Below are positions 44,080 through 55,312 of a stretch of DNA of 64,000 bases, piece by piece; position 1 is the first letter of the stretch; each line of letters starts with the position of its first letter. Where the stretch lies: assembly GCF_963675165.1 (NCBI RefSeq), contig NC_087383.1, forward strand, positions 2,572,979 through 2,636,978, written 5' to 3'. The notes beneath the pieces are model-generated. The model saw only the letters and a list, made by a program, of their open reading frames with translations. It had not been told where the DNA came from and did no database searches. The position numbers and the translations under genes are program-made. This DNA is from Halichondria panicea. Lineage: Eukaryota; Porifera; Demospongiae; Suberitida; Halichondriidae.

Positions 44080-44710
44080 AGCAAATTAACGTTCACTTTA
44101 GCCCTCCCAAACATCTTCTAAACATCTTCATGATTGCCAGGCCCTCGTATTGCAGCTGAAGGAGGTCCTGTGTGGGGAGAAGAGAGGGCAGTGAAACACT
44201 TCAACTGGTATACACAACATTTCTGAACCTAGGGGAGTGTTAACATAGCGCTCAACGTTACACATAGAGGCATAAAATAAGTCAATAGCCTCACACTGAA
44301 ATAGATTAGTAGTAGAATCTGGACAAAGTACGTACAAGAGCAATAATATTAAGAGCACATGTCGATGATTATCATGTTGTTTGATCATAGTAGAAGGATT
44401 CCCAGAATAGTACATCAATGACAAGAGACATACGAAGCTCTTAACATCAATACCGTGACACACCAATGTACGCAGGAATTGAAAGCACAAATTCTACATT
44501 GACAGCCCATATTAAAGATCTAAGCACACAACACAAGTATGTTAGTATCTGCTATGCACTCTCCAGTACGTAGGTAGAGACTCACAGAGTGGGTGGGGCA
44601 TATCTCCATGGACACTGATGCAGATGATTGGTTTGATCACGTCAGAGTACGCATCGATACCCAGCTATCTGTCCGGGGGGTCCACAGTCGATGCTCGCAG
44701 GAAGAACTCT
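44080..44710 (-). pseudogene. IQGAP-like fragment, 44-kb copy
   Basis: 44,710-44,586 is the FLRAST exon, start partly intact (RASTVDPPDR region); 44,238-44,216 is the first part of FRNVVF, truncated and joined directly to the last-exon region; 44,167-44,080 is the last exon with the 11-bp duplication after MKMF. About 145 bp present at 12,040-12,185 are missing. Confidence 0.6.
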
Positions 44711-44764
44711 CTGTGGGGGGGGGGGGTTTCGGAGTCATAAGATTCAGTTTCGGGAATAAATGTC

Positions 44765-45040
44765 ATAGAAAGTCACTAATTGACTCACCTTTTTTCCAGC
44801 CGAGGTAAATGGAGCACAGCTATAGGTTACGTCTCTGTGGGGCATGTAAAAATAGTGGGGCATGTAAAAATTGATTGACTGAAATTGAGTATCAGGTTTT
44901 AAGCAACTAATAATGATTAATCTTGTTCAGCGCACAATCCATTCTACCCCCCGCCCACACACACCTGGTCAGTAGACAGCTGATTGCCTATCCACAACAT
45001 CGAAGGATTTTATCGCAGCTATGTACTTCATTGTACAGCT
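44765..45040 (-). other. Conserved exon-like blocks, fourth copy
   Basis: Same blocks as near 5.7 kb, here with a small duplication of GTGGGGCATGTAAAAAT. Confidence 0.3.
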
Positions 45041-45167
45041 GCAAGGGGAGTGACGTGTGATACAGTGTGATTCAATGAAAGTCAGTACAACACAGTTAGT
45101 GTATGTTTACCAAAGAGGTACATGAGATTGTTCTGACAAATCATTCTTGTACTCTCTAATACACTAA

Positions 45168-45310
45168 CAGGGTTTCATCTAGGATAACAAGTTGGGGGGG
45201 GGGGGGGGGGAGATTTTTTTGCCCACTTTTGTTTAAATGATTACATCATGCTTAACTTGCTAATGTGATGACATGTAGTACTAATGTGATGATGTCATTA
45301 GTTATTAGAT
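45168..45310. mobile_element. M2 fragment, right end lost
   Basis: Left TIR CAGGGTTTCATCTAGG and G-run present; breaks off after GATGATGTCATTA. Confidence 0.6.
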
Positions 45311-46319
45311 TCGCTAAATAATAACTTAGGTACTTTACTGGATACCCAATTGAAACAAAATTAAAATTCCTCACAATTTACCACAACCACAGACAAGTAC
45401 TATCTATGAATTAGATTATTTTTACACCACAACTGTCAAAGATAAAAATCACAAATGTACCTAAGTCATTTTGAAACATACCTTGTAACTCCCCCCCCCC
45501 CTGTACGAGTTATATGTTTGTGTTAAGCACACTTAACAGTGTACTCTAAAAGCTACATTTTGATAGTAAAAACTTGGGTATGATGTAAACACTACTGACG
45601 TTTTGGCAGGATTAGTGGAACATATATTTATGGTCCATTCCCCCCTTAAGCCGTGGCTATTTTAAACCACTTCGCTATTCTGGCCAAGCTTCACTGTGCC
45701 GGATTAACAAGAGTCTACTGTACATGTATTAACGAGTGCTGCAAGCTGCGCTGTGCTAATGCCTCTCGCCATGTTTCGCTTTCTCTCAAACTATGAGAGT
45801 GTTAGAGAGGTGAAAAGGTAATTACATAATGTATTACTGTTGACAGAATTGAATTACAAATAGAATAGGAGAGGAGCTGAATGGAAACAGAAGCCTATCT
45901 GATGGCTTGATGAATAATCAATCTTCAAAGATAGAGCATGTTATTTATATGACCTGTAGCCAAACAGTGGGAGCAAACCTTTGTCAAAGGCACAATCTGT
46001 ACAGAATAGTAATAGAGAATTTGGATCATGAGGCTTATATTCAGTAGTATTTGCACAAAGTAGAAAAGACTGGTGTTACATGCATCTATTGTTACCAGAC
46101 TTGTGTACATCTATTGTTATCTATTCTATAATCATTGTCATGCTTGTGGCTTCTTACCAGAATCCCAAGAAAAAGTAGATCAGGATCTGGATTATCTCAC
46201 ATGTGGGGATGAGCTTGCATGCATATTAAATCTACACAAGAATAATGGGTGTCTGCAAAGAGAACAAATGGCTACTATAGTCTATAGCTAATAACACCAT
46301 AAAATCTCTTTTCTGGCTC
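45311..46319. other. No gene seen; includes M3 3' half
   Basis: 45,640-45,719 is the right half of an M3 element (GGATTAACAAGAGTCTACTG-TA). The rest is AT-rich, single-copy in this window, without supported exons. Confidence 0.45.
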
Positions 46320-46572
46320 TTAGCTAACAAAAAGCTAGCGCTTTAGTGCAAGGCTAACTTATAAGTTGAATAGAAATTTTGTGCGAACAGATGATTCTAC
46401 GAAAGATTCTGAAGAGACTGCAACAGCCTTCAATGTGGGTCAAACTAGTCATAACTCGAGAAAGAAGCCTTAGTTTGCTAATCCACGAAACAAAATCCAA
46501 GAAAACGTGGCTAGAAGCCATAGAAGCTGTTAGTTTTTGTCGCATTGCAACCGTTGAGCAGTTACAGCTGGA

Positions 46573-46617
<45 letters not shown>

Positions 46618-46660
46618 CAGCTTTACCGTATCCCTCGTGCGGCTACGCCTCAAGGCATAA
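46320..46660. mobile_element. R3-type unit with (AC)n and hairpin end
   Basis: Inverted copy of 14,510-14,890: AGCTAGCGCTTTAGTGCAAG at one end, CA tract and CCCTCGTGCGGCTACGCCTC at the other. Confidence 0.65.
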
Positions 46661-46705
46661 TTATACAGTATTCACCGAGTGCATACATGTACATGCAAAA
46701 CTCAC

Positions 46706-48232
46706 ATCTGAGTTGCTGTTAGCCAGTTCCAATTCTCAGCCATGACACCCGGGTCCATGATTAGAGACCTCTCGAGCAGCTTCTCCTCCAACTCCCTCAG
46801 CAGGTCATCCTCTAGACATTGAATGGTCTCACTCTTTTCCTCAACCTGACAGGGGAACATCAATAAGTTGCTGCCAGGTGGAGAATACTCGACATACAAC
46901 AGTGACGTGCATGTACAGTCAACTACTGAAAATCTGGCAATGAAATTTAATGGTATTCTCCCACTTTGAAATAAAGGTCAGCTTAAAGTTGGACTGTAGT
47001 TAGCAAATAGTAGATCGATTTTGATTAAAGTCCAGTGAATATTCTAACCACTGCACATGTGTATCTCTCACCTCTGTGGGTGGTGTAGGAACGAGGGAGG
47101 CCCTCTGATACTGTCTAGAGGACTGGACTTCTTCTCACTGCCAATCTAGGAGGTATGAAAACAAAATAATGCATTTGGTAAAATCTACTCTCAAACAACA
47201 TTGCACATTGACAGGTAAAGGGTTATTAAAGTAAAATATGAAAACATTCCTCCTCTCACCTCCTGCTCATTCAGGAACTTCATGAACCTGGTAGGAGTGA
47301 AGTGCACTTTGAAGGACTCGTCACATGATCTTGGAGCAAAAGATACGGACTTGGTTGAGGATTTGAGTGATGATAAAGTGAGAGAGGAGGTTGTGGGGGG
47401 AGGGGCCTCAGACCAGGACTGGTGGGACGTAGTGTCACGTGAGAGAAGACTCGGATACATGGTCCTCCGTCTGGACAGCTGCTGTGAGGAGAATGAGAAT
47501 TGTAAGGCACTGGAATTGAACTGTGCACAAGCACGAAATACATGCACTATTTTATTCGTACTACATAACTAACTAAAAATGCTCACCAATAAAACACCAC
47601 ACACCACTTGGTGTACAACATTTTAACGAATCTAAAAGTATACAAATGAACATCTGCTCCTCTGCTCCTCTAGATAACCTGCCCAACCCTCCACATACAC
47701 ACTGGCTGGATCATGCATAAAGAAAATGGCATCTATTTTCACAGCGTTTGACCATCAAACGTATCAGAGAATAATCTCACACCCATATTGCTGATTTGCT
47801 TGAAATGCCCACCACCATCTTAGCAATGTACCAGCAAGGGGCTTTTGTTGTGAGCATCAATGGTAGGCCATGGCATTCAGTTGCTATTGATGAGTCACAT
47901 GAAATGCAGGTACTCTCTGATAAGAAGATCTTAATTGGACTGTTTGTGTCTGAAATGGGAGGCTCACTACAACTTCATATCAGCTAAAGCCTACAAGGTG
48001 TTAGGGCCTTCTGAAAATATGATTTCTTCTACCAACTCGATTAAAACTATATAAGAAACAATTTTACTTTTCCCTAGTGAGATCTCAGCTCTCTCAACTC
48101 TGGCGACCAATTACTGCTCAAAGACATTTATTCTTAATTTTATAAAGTGATTGAGCTCACCTTTGGTAGCGCTGACTTATCACAGCTGTTGGTCCAATTC
48201 TCCAGAACTCTGAGCTTCCCCTCGAGATGCAA
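46706..48232 (-). pseudogene. CENP-E-like fragment, 47-kb copy (best SRRRT exon)
   Basis: 48,232-48,161 LEGKLRVLENWTNSCDKSAL; 47,520-47,260 is an uninterrupted 87-codon exon with AG/GT borders in phase 0, containing SSQQLSRRRTMYPSLLSRDT and ending FTPTRFMKFLNEQE; 47,140-47,070 is the short block; 46,845-46,706 is the coiled-coil exon, shortened at its 3' end (AELVREL to AEN). The Ser/Thr-rich middle with a basic SRRRT motif is typical of the linker after a kinesin-7 motor and neck. Missing motor and missing MEEEL exon make it a fragment. Confidence 0.65.
47766..47987 (+). pseudogene. Transposon-derived protein fragment
   Basis: Identical in protein sequence to 8,445-8,636 over the final 63 codons. 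Confidence 0.5.
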
Positions 48233-48345
48233 CTGCAAGTGACAGAAGATTTAAGTTGAGGTTGAGAAAAGAGTTTCATGCAATAAAGTTAGAAGACACT
48301 GAATAAGCAGATTACCAGATAAAGTACAGCATAATTATGTTCTGG

Positions 48346-48490
48346 ACAGGAAATTGTCCGGGTATAATTGGAACAGATTTTTATAGCGCATGCGAAGTGT
48401 CCGGGAATAAGCATGCAGCTGCATACGAGTGAGCTAAGTTTAATAGAACAAGGTACGACGGAATAGTTGCACTAGCTATCTAAAACTAGT
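48346..48490. mobile_element. M1 fragment, truncated by retroelement-like DNA
   Basis: Matches 41,265-41,410, then switches at CTAAAACTAGTTAC to unrelated sequence. Confidence 0.55.
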
Positions 48491-48504
48491 TACACAGAGA
48501 AAAA

Positions 48505-48640
48505 AGATGTGCTGATTTAGCACAGAAAACCGTGCTAAACGAATGTCTCCAGTTTTAGCACGTTTTGCACATGACTGTGCTAAACAACCTGATATGCTAA
48601 ACCAACACATGTGCTGAATTCTAATGTGCTGAAACAGTTG
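48505..48640. repeat. Cluster of GTGCTAAA / TTTAGCAC motifs
   Basis: At least seven direct or inverted copies of GTGCT(A/G)A within 135 bp (e.g. GTGCTGATTTAGCAC, CCGTGCTAAAC, TTTTAGCACG). Confidence 0.6.
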
Positions 48641-48858
48641 TGCCCCTGTTCCTCTAGCTTGCCTTCAAGCATGGGAAAGGTGTCCTCTCTCGATGCGTTC
48701 CCTGGCAGTCCTAGCTCCATGGCGATACGCTTCACCACCCCTGTGGCCAATCGGCGAGAGTTCAACGGGTAAGTCTTTACTCGAGGTTCTTCTAAGTCGA
48801 CGACAGGGCCTTCCTCGGTCCGGGCTTGATCAATGGCTGTCTCACTCCGGTCAGTCAT
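48580..48858 (-). CDS. Retroelement-like N-terminal fragment (SAP-like)
   Basis: ATG at 48,858; about 90 codons open to 48,580. Starts MTDRSETAIDQARTEEGP, then SRRLATGVVKRIAMELGLPG and a segment DTFPMLEGKLEEQGHN. The pattern L-x-x-IA-x-LGLP-x-(5)-D-x-x-x-x-IEGKL-x-x-x-G occurs near the N terminus of multi-copy retroelement-like proteins in sponges and cnidarians (from memory). No downstream polymerase is found; the frame ends in the GTGCTAAA cluster. Confidence 0.45.
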   Translation of the reverse strand: MTDRSETAIDQARTEEGPVVDLEEPRVKTYPLNSRRLATGVVKRIAMELGLPGNASREDTFPMLEGKLEEQGHNCFSTLEFSTCVGLAYQVV

Positions 48859-48962
48859 GACTCCTGCAGTTGCTAGGCGTTCTTACTGTCCTTGGGTGTA
48901 TGGTTGGTCTCGGCAGGACGTCCACTGTTGAATAGTTCAGCTGTTCACTTCTTATTCAGATC

Positions 48963-50236
48963 ATAGATACTGTACACTCCGTGGATGTGAAACGTAGGTA
49001 GTATACGGAGAGATTAGGGAGTATTCGTGTTCACTCACTGCAACGGCACCCAGCTGCAGAAACAGACACTTTTAGTGTTGTTTTTCTTGCACAGCTGCGC
49101 ACTTGTAGCTTCAGTTGAGGAGAAGGTCTGCTGTACTCGTAGGTAGGAGGTAAGTCTATCATAGAGCATGTATATTGAGCCTGCATTATTAGTGGATAGC
49201 CTTTTGGAGCTCATTTTTGTCTGTAACTTACTAGGTGACAAGTTTGTGGTTAGGCGATCTTTGGTTGGGTTTATGGTTGGAACATTTCGCTTTGCTTTCC
49301 TGTTAGTCTATGAAGTGAAGTACCGGGAGAATGTGTTCAGCACTTAAGGAAATGTATACGTATAAGGCTAGCAGCAAACTGAATGATAGGTCAAATTTAG
49401 GTGTTTAACGGTACTCATCTTGTGGTTAGGCGATCTTGCCAACAAAAAGCTCCATCACTTAAATGATGTGGTCATTCAATAATATAGATGTCCTTATACC
49501 AGGAGAATCTATTTTGACCCTCAGTAAATGTTTTGTTATTTCAGGAAAGCGTGTCTTTTTATGGTGAACATGTTTACTCATACAAATGTACTTTATGATG
49601 ATAATGCATACATGATCCTACAGCGGCCGGAGTAAATTATTACGTGCATTCTAACATACATATCTTTAATTTAGGTAATGCTCTATCACCAAAGGAAGCG
49701 GAAAGGAGCATAATTATTCCCTGATGCAAGACTAACAAACAAGTGTACGAGCACAAGTAGCGATAAGACGAAGAAGAATCCTCCTTCAACTTTAAATCAG
49801 TTTTAGTTGTCCATTTAGTTGTCTATTACTAAGTCTATCTCCATGCATGGATGCCTGCCTATATACTATTCTGTGTGCATACATGCTGTGCTATATACAA
49901 TGTCATCACAAAAATTAAGTCAGCAGTGTACATGTAGCTAGATCTAGATTTGTCAGGTTCCAATATGATTTCTGCATCTCCACTTTCATTCATGAACATC
50001 TCTCTTGGCTCTCCCTGCGCAGAGAATCAGTTAGCACTGGAAGAACTTGGACTGGGAGCTTCAGTTATCTGATCACTCACACGTAGTTACTGTTATTATT
50101 GTATCCATGCAGTAGATTCCGTATACTATACGGAATTCCGGATACTCCGTCCGTGTCATCCGTTGCAATGAGTGTTTCAGGACTTTTGGTAGTGGGCGGA
50201 AGTGTTTCACATCCACGGAGTGTACAGTATCTATGT
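48963..50236. repeat. Segment bounded by 32-bp inverted repeats
   Basis: CATAGATACTGTACACTCCG with TGGATGTGAAAC at 48,963-48,994 returns as an exact inverse at 50,204-50,236. The 1.2-kb interior has no supported gene and no second copy here. Confidence 0.7.
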
Positions 50237-50682
50237 TCAGATTGATCTTAGAAGCACATGGCCAGCACTCTCGTGCGCATGTCTACAAAACATCACATGA
50301 CATACAATAAGTTCTAAGTACATAGGTCACAGGTTAGAGTCAGAGTTCATTAAGTTCATCAGTTCAGCATCTCTGCTACATGATTGTATTGTGCTAAATC
50401 AATTTCAAACATTACAAAAACAACAATACATCAATACAGTACGTATTAAAATTGTATTAAACAAACGATGAGGATATAAAAGTGAAAGGTTTTTTTAAAC
50501 ATAGTTAGTTAACCATAGCAAGTCTGCACTCGGTTCACTGCAATTGTAACATACTGCCTTTGACTTCTAAGCATCACCTGCATGCGTGAAGTAGAAAAAT
50601 ATGTCACATAAAGCCAGTAGAATTATAACCAAGTATAAGAATAATTAAAGTGCGTATAGATTAGGTACATAACATCAGTCAT
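50237..50682. other. No gene seen
   Basis: AT-rich, single copy in this window, no exon or repeat signal recognised. Confidence 0.4.
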
Positions 50683-51250
50683 AGCATGAACAAAGTAAGG
50701 TTGTTCCACCCCCCTCTCCACTGATAGCATTCACTAGTCTGTTGACAGGAGGTGGGGTTATTCACAGCATTGCAATGTTATTATGGGGCGAAATAAGACA
50801 TCACTAACGTTTATTCATCCATTCAGAGCATGAACAAAGTAAGGTTGTTCCACCCCCCCCCCCTCCACTGATAGCATTCACTAGTCTGTTGACAGGAGGT
50901 GGGGTTATTCACAGCATTGCTTATAATTATTATGGGGCGAAATAAGAAAAGCCTTTGCTGTGATCCATGACAAATGCCGAGTGCATAATGAGCCAAAAGC
51001 AAAGAATTGTAGCTACAGAAAGAGTCATATAACACAGATAGGACCAAGAGGAAGAGTACGCTACTCCAATAGACTGTACACAGGAGGCAAACTCACTATT
51101 GCATGTAACCACAGCCACTTGAGATACAACAATAACAATAACAATGCTGATAAGAAAAAGCAATTAGTGGTAATTATCACTAACGTTTTTATTCATCCAT
51201 TCATAGCATGAACAAAGTAAGGTTGTTCCACCCCCCTCTCCCCCTCTCCC
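50683..51250. repeat. Tandem repeat, 144-bp unit, one unit enlarged
   Basis: AGCATGAACAAAGTAAGGTT starts at 50,683, 50,827 and 51,205. The second unit has 234 extra bases (about 50,948-51,180) relative to the first, after GGGGCGAAATAAGA. The extra piece is open on both strands, and the minus strand begins with a hydrophobic run (LISIVIVIVVSQVAVV). Confidence 0.7.
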
Positions 51251-51261
51251 AAAAAAAAACA

Positions 51262-51370
51262 AGCGCATGCAGCTGCATGCGAGCTAGCTAAGTTTAATAG
51301 AACAGTGTGCAATTATTCAGTTGCACTAGCTATCTAAAACTAGCTACTCAAAGCTATCTAACTAATCTAA
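51262..51370. mobile_element. M1 internal fragment
   Basis: Matches the middle of M1 (GCATGCAGCTGCATGCGAGC, CTATCTAAAACTAGCTACTC) without TIRs. Confidence 0.55.
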
Positions 51371-51760
51371 TCATCACTAACGTTTTTATTCATCCATTCA
51401 TGTTTATTCATCCATTCATCGCAGATTAATTTTAACAGTTTATACAACAGCTATGTGGTTGTGATGTAGGTTAGACAGAATGCTTACTACGGTTAGTGGG
51501 AGTTGCATACTCTTCCTAATGAACTTCTCATTATAGTCGTTTTTACGCACAATTTAGTTTGCTAGACTATAATAATGCAAATGAGTCTTGTTGTGCTATT
51601 ATAGAGCAGCATCAATATTCGGGCCCATCAACTATCTCGTATAGAGAGCAGATTGAGAAGTTGTCCTCCACCGACAATACTCGTTGTAAGGGCTAAACAA
51701 CAAAGCTTAATACGAAAGTTTAATTAAACTGCGTTGTCCTATATATATCGATAGATCGGT
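51371..51760. other. No gene seen
   Basis: Short direct repeats of TTTATTCATCCATTCAT at the start; otherwise unremarkable. Confidence 0.4.
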
Positions 51761-51764
51761 TAGA

Positions 51765-51905
51765 GTAATAAAACAGTAATCTTGTACAGCTAAGGTCCTA
51801 GACTTCATCACATAATTGTTCAATGGTTTAGGTATCCTGACCATCCCTTTACATATGTTCACAGTGGCTATAATTCATGATTTACTGGTTTTTAGGTACA
51901 CTTTT
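51765..51905. mobile_element. Partial extra copy of the palindromic element
   Basis: Direct repeat of part of 52,147-52,320 (TTAGAGTAATAAAACAGTAA ... GGTACACTTTTGGTTAG), fused at 51,905 to EFR3 intron sequence GGGGAGGGTATAAATAC. Confidence 0.7.
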
Positions 51906-51933
51906 GGTTAGGGGAGGGTATAAATACACGTAC

Positions 51934-53144
51934 AGTTCATTTAGTCTAGAGAGTAGATTACCACAAATGTGTGAGTAGTTGTACTTAAATGTAAATATAT
52001 TTTGATTGGAGCATTTCTAAGAAATGGTGTTGATACCCGTGTGTAGATGAATGACTGAACTACAACATATCCAAAAATTTTTCCATGGAAACATAAGATG
52101 GTGGGTTTGTGGTGATTAATAGAACAACAGCAAATTGTTATAGTGGGTAATCGGTTAGAGTAATAAAACACTAACCTTAAACATCTAAGGTCTTAGACTT
52201 TTATCACACAATAGTTTAATGGTTTAAGTATCCTGACCATCCCTTTATGGGTCTTACATATGCTCACAGTGTCTATAATTCATGATTTACCGGTTTTTAG
52301 GTACACTTTTGGTTAGAGTAATATCTTCTGAAAATTTTATAGCTTAGCTTTAAAAGTTCTCTGGTAAGTTTACAAATAAATGGGCTACATTTTGATACCA
52401 AGAACATCCTTTATGCTTATTCCATTGTTGAGATATCACTGAAAAACTACATATTCTCTATTGTTTTGATGACATCACAAGCTGCTAACCACAAATCGAT
52501 GACACTCAAATTAACCACGTAAGTGGGCGTACAATAACTGTACGCCCACTTTTAATTACGTTTGTGGTTGATTAAAGCATCATTGGTTTGTGGTTTGTAG
52601 CAAAACAGTAGAAAATAGTAAATTATGTAGCTTTTCAGTGTTATCTCAGCAATGGAATAAGCATATAGGATGTTCTTGGTATCAAAATGTAGCCCATTTA
52701 TCTGTAAACTTACTATAGAAATTTGAAAGCTAAGCTATTAATTTTTCAAAAGTTATTACTCTAACCAAAAGTGTACCTGAAAACCAGTAAATCATGAATT
52801 ATAAACACTGTGAACATTTGTATAACACCCATAAAGGGATGGCCAGGATACTTAAACCATTGAACAATTATGTGATGAAGTCTAGGACCTTAGCTGTACA
52901 AGATTACTGTTTTATTACTCTAACCGATTACCCACTATAACAATTTGCTGTTGTTCTATTAATCACCACAAACCCACCACCTTATGTTTCCATGGAAACA
53001 TTTTTGGATATGTTGTAGTTCAGTCATTCATCTACACACGGGTATCAACACCATTTCTTAGAAATGCTCCAATCAAAATATATTTACATTTAAGTACAAC
53101 TACTCACACATTTGTGGTAATCTACTCTCTAGACTAAATGAACT
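51934..53144. mobile_element. 1.2-kb palindromic (fold-back) element
   Basis: Two arms of about 600 bp, inverted and nearly identical, around a central hairpin AGTGGGCGTACAAT-AACTGTACGCCCACT near 52,520-52,550. Ends AGTTCATTTAGTCTAGAGAG and its inverse. Flanked by GTAC on both sides; the empty site is seen in EFR3 copy 2 at about 21,841 (CACGTACATGTAGC). No transposase. It could extrude as a large cruciform. Confidence 0.9.
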
Positions 53145-53295
53145 GTACATGTAGCTGTAAGCACTGCACATGATTGCACACATAGTGAAAGCTAAGACAA
53201 AAGCTCATATGGACCTGTGTAACTGACAAATAAAATCTAGTACGCCTCAAATGCACACAGAACATAGCAAGGTGCACACACACACATCCACGCAC

Positions 53296-53508
53296 GTGTT
53301 GAGAGGAATCTTGTCTTTGTTGGCATGGTGATCTACGAGACGATGCCAGAGTAAGGCCACATCCAGCTGTGTGCTGGGCTCTCGTATGAGGAGCAATTGA
53401 ACGAGGGAGGCAAACAGTTGCCCTGGGAACGTCGTCTCCAGCACTGATGCGTGACAGGTGTCAGCCACCGCCCTCAAATACTTGACCAGGGAGGTAGTCA
53501 ACATGGGG
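53296..53508 (-). pseudogene. EFR3: EFR3-like, copy 4 (exon 9 only)
   Basis: Intact exon 9 with AG/GT borders, MLTTSLVKYLRAVADTCHAS to LVDHHANKDKIPLNT. Its downstream neighbour exon 10 is replaced by the palindromic element; exon 8 is absent and a kinesin exon lies upstream. Confidence 0.7.
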
Positions 53509-53780
53509 CTGCATAATAAAGGGGAAGTATATGGAAGCATAAACACTAGTAATGCAGTGAAACCGTGCAGTCTATTGTGGTCACGCAGGTCATCCTCTAT
53601 AATACAGCCACTATTAGTCTACTCACAGACTACAATAATTAAGTTTTACAAAGGCGACAGAATCACTAAGCACTTTTGCATAGAACACGTACATGTACAA
53701 ACAGTGTTTATGACAGGAAACTAAACACATACATGTACACAAATAGCTACATAAAGCAACAGCTAAACATTCCCTCTCAC

Positions 53781-54190
53781 CTCCTGATCATGCAGGAACT
53801 TCATAAACCTGGTGTACTTAGGACTTGTCACATGATCTTAGAGCAACAAATACGGACATGGTCGAAGATTTGAGTGGGGCTAAAGTGAGAGAGGAGGTTG
53901 TGGGGGGAGGAGCCTCAGACCAGGGCTGGTGGGACGCAGTGTCACGTGAGAGAAGACTCGGACACATGGTCCTCCGTCTGGACAGCTGCTGTGAGGAGAA
54001 TGAGAATTGTAAATCACTGGATTTGAAACGTACTCTTTTGTACCACATAACTGATTGACCTCACAAACACACCACTTGGTGTGCAACCATTAATTGTACT
54101 CTTAAAGTGAGTGAGCTCACCTTTGGTAGCGCTGACTTATCACAGCTGTTTGTCCAATTCTCCAGAATTCTGAGCTTCCCCTAGAGGTAC
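53781..54190 (-). pseudogene. CENP-E-like fragment, 54-kb copy
   Basis: 54,027-53,781 SRRRTMCPSLLSRDTASHQP exon ending KFLHDQE; 54,190-54,121 LEGKL exon with lost acceptor. Same pair and same EFR3 neighbour as at 34.6-35.5 kb. Confidence 0.6.
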
Positions 54191-54827
54191 GTGACAGAAT
54201 ATCTAAAAGGACATATTGCAGTGCTTACAATTATAGCTATTCGAGGGTGCTCTGTCAAAGTCAGCCATAAAGTTATTGTTAATTTAATACATGTACATGT
54301 ACCCGGGTATATAGGGAGCGAGTGCAGACAACTACACGTGTACATATATTATCGAGGGTGCAAAGAACCCGGTATCTGGCACTCTTATATGCACGTGATC
54401 AGTCTACTTGCTATTAGCGGCCTCTCAAAATTGCATGGCTTAGAAACATGCAGCAATATACTGAAACCATTTTAAAGGAGCATATTAATGCGTACTGTTA
54501 TAGGTGGACCTTTTGGGTGGGCACTTTGTATGAGTTACTTCTTGGAGAAAGGTCACAATCATGGTACATGCATGTATTTCTTATGTACACCTATACTATA
54601 GCGTGATGGCGTTGTTAATTGGACATGTTGTTAATACTAGTATGCTTGTAATGTAAGCCCACAGGCATAAATTTTAGGCACGTATTATCGGTATATTCAT
54701 TTGTAAGAGTGAAACTTCTTACTACACTGTACACAGTCTCATACATACAGTAGACACTCACTTCTAGGGAATGATTACTCACGGAACAGACTCCATTGTG
54801 TATTTTGCCTAAGCCATAATCAGTACA
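54191..54827. other. Intron-like, duplicate of 35.6-36.2 kb
   Basis: No gene; joins directly to the M7 element at CTCCATTGTGTATTTTGCC. Confidence 0.5.
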
Positions 54828-55050
54828 TACTGTATAGCAGGTCATTTTCGTGGGATAAAAAATCCGAGACAAAATCGTAGGCGTGGTGCAGCAGTGATTT
54901 CGTGTGTAAAAATTCCCTTTGCTTCACTGCATTGCATGTGTTCCGGTCAACCATGCCTACGTTTTTGAGAGTGATAAATATTCGTCAAGGTTTAGCTTGC
55001 CCACGGAAACTATACCCAGGACGCTATACGTACGGTACGGTATACTGTAC
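54828..55050. mobile_element. TIR-like element, family M7
   Basis: Third copy of the element at 6,405-6,625. Confidence 0.55.
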
Positions 55051-55312
55051 CACTTTATCACCTGTTTCAAGTACTCTTCCTTCGCCCGTTACTTTGTAGC
55101 ACTCGAATATGTCCACCCCATCCACTGCAGGCACACTGCTCTGCTTCAACTCCTTACAGCGATCCAGTGCCTTCTTGAGCTCTTCCTCCATCACAAGTCT
55201 CTCTTGAACAGCAGACTGGGTAATAGATTGCATGGTGGTCATGTACACACACACAGGTATACAGATACAACCATCACAACATCGTGGTAGTGGTACAGTA
55301 GTAATAAAGGTA

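Noticed and set aside
45925..46291. Small frames on both strands near 46 kb
   Set aside because: Short, AT-rich, single copy, no domain or splice support.
54919..55290. Plus-strand frame of about 120 codons repeated at 6,489 and 38,736
   Set aside because: It runs through an M7 element and the antisense of the kinesin MEEEL exon; conservation reflects duplication.
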